From Pseudomonas sp. M47T1 (GTDB lineage: Bacteria > Pseudomonadota > Gammaproteobacteria > Pseudomonadales > Pseudomonadaceae), in contig NZ_AJWX01000009.1 in the NCBI RefSeq assembly GCF_000263855.1, positions 1 to 64,000 of the forward strand: a stretch of DNA of 64,000 nucleotides, read 5' to 3'. Of the stretch, positions 63,556 through 64,000 are shown one piece after another (within the stretch, counting starts at the first letter, position 1; the number at the start of each line of letters is the position of its first letter). A model generated the notes under the pieces. That model was not told the origin of the DNA and did no database searches. It saw only the letters and a list, made by a program, of their open reading frames with translations. A program made the position numbers and the translations under genes.

Positions 63556-64000
63556 TCACAACCCTTGCAGCCCCTTCGCCGCCACGTCCACCGGCGCCAC
63601 CATCGCGTAGTTGTAACCCGGGCCCGACCAGTAATCGGCCTGCAGCCCATCTTCACGCCGCGAGCCGCGCGGCAGCAGGTTGTTGTCCGGGCCCGGCGGG
63701 CGGATATAGAACGTGACCTTGGCACCGCGCGCGTCCTGGTACAGCACCATGGCCGCAGGGCCCTGGTCGGTGCTCAGCAAGCGCGCGCCCACGGCCTTGA
63801 AGCCGGCGTGGCTGAGGTCGGGCGGGCGCTTGGCGTTGCTGAAGTAGCGGTCCAGCCAGGGTTGCAGGGTGTCGGCGTCGCTGACCTTGAAGTCGGCCGG
63901 CAGTACATCCTTTTCAGCAAACAAATGGTAGGCCTGCAAGGCGTCGGTCATCGGCTCAACGCTTGGGTGGCGCGCCTGATGGGCTTGCCAGCCGCCAATG
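63556..64000 (-). CDS. Probable anti-sigma factor/membrane regulator, C-terminal part (5' end outside window)
   Basis: The frame is open from the right edge to the stop at 63556. Visible residues include GGWQAHQARHPSVEPMTDALQ, AYHLFAEKD and then LQPWLDRYFSNAKRPPDLS and VLYQDARGAKVTFYIRPPG. This pattern is typical of the periplasmic part of anti-sigma factors paired with ECF sigma factors. An ATG at 63951 is internal. The membrane helix and cytoplasmic part would lie to the right. Confidence 0.75.
   Translation of the reverse strand, partial: IGGWQAHQARHPSVEPMTDALQAYHLFAEKDVLPADFKVSDADTLQPWLDRYFSNAKRPPDLSHAGFKAVGARLLSTDQGPAAMVLYQDARGAKVTFYIRPPGPDNNLLPRGSRREDGLQADYWSGPGYNYAMVAPVDVAAKGLQGL

Overview
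The window is high-GC chromosomal DNA of a Pseudomonas, most likely of the P. putida/P. fluorescens side of the genus. The evidence is the protein content, the many REP-type palindromes between genes, and the block ABC peptide transporter, mltD, gloB, methyltransferase, rnhA, dnaQ, ldcA, which follows the order I recall from P. aeruginosa around PA1807-PA1818. No rRNA, tRNA, CRISPR array, insertion sequence or prophage was seen.

Layout. 1-6635: the 3' part of a type II secretion operon (gspG end, H, I, J, K, L, M, N, D). The secretin is lipoprotein-like, as in the Hxc system, and gspN carries an apparent one-base frameshift. 6664-12094 (minus): a six-gene regulatory operon with a stressosome-type core (RsbR, RsbS and RsbT homologues), a fused ATPase/PP2C phosphatase and two histidine kinases. 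12400-14540: an MscS channel and an orphan Ser/Thr-rich protein with a near-perfect sigma-54 promoter. 14747-18596: a candidate small RNA, a PtxS-type operator, then a three-subunit membrane gluconate 2-dehydrogenase-type complex.

18746-24351 holds a LysR regulator, a bicupin protein, an HD (cyanamide hydratase-like) protein opposite a GlxA-type regulator, a methyltransferase and an esterase. 24650-28752 is a shikimate-type transporter, shikimate dehydrogenase-like enzyme and SDR operon with a divergent LysR gene; the gap holds two adjacent 12-bp palindromes. 28913-31706 has an exported MsrB, a GAF-EAL phosphodiesterase and small proteins, one with a double-hairpin leader.

31982-39339 is a YejABEF/NppA1A2BCD-type peptide ABC transporter with two binding proteins. 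39414-48685 is mostly housekeeping: mltD, gloB, methyltransferase, rnhA, a PatB-type C-S lyase, dnaQ, ldcA and a GNAT acetyltransferase. 48719-53696 includes an FMN reductase and the 2-aminoethylphosphonate pathway (phnW-phnX with a divergent LysR regulator). 53898-59564 has a YebC/YeeN protein, a leucine-rich-repeat protein kinase, prpE, a small P-loop kinase and a ZapE-type ATPase. 59996-64000 has a soluble FIST-domain chemoreceptor, the 3' remnant of a fimbrial usher next to an intact spore-coat-U-type pilin, and the end of a probable anti-sigma factor.

The most noteworthy items are the stressosome-like operon, the sigma-54-driven orphan, the small RNA placed against a PtxS operator, the LRR-kinase, the FIST chemoreceptor and several dispersed palindromic repeat families. 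Assignments are by reading the sequence and recalled family features; no database search was run.
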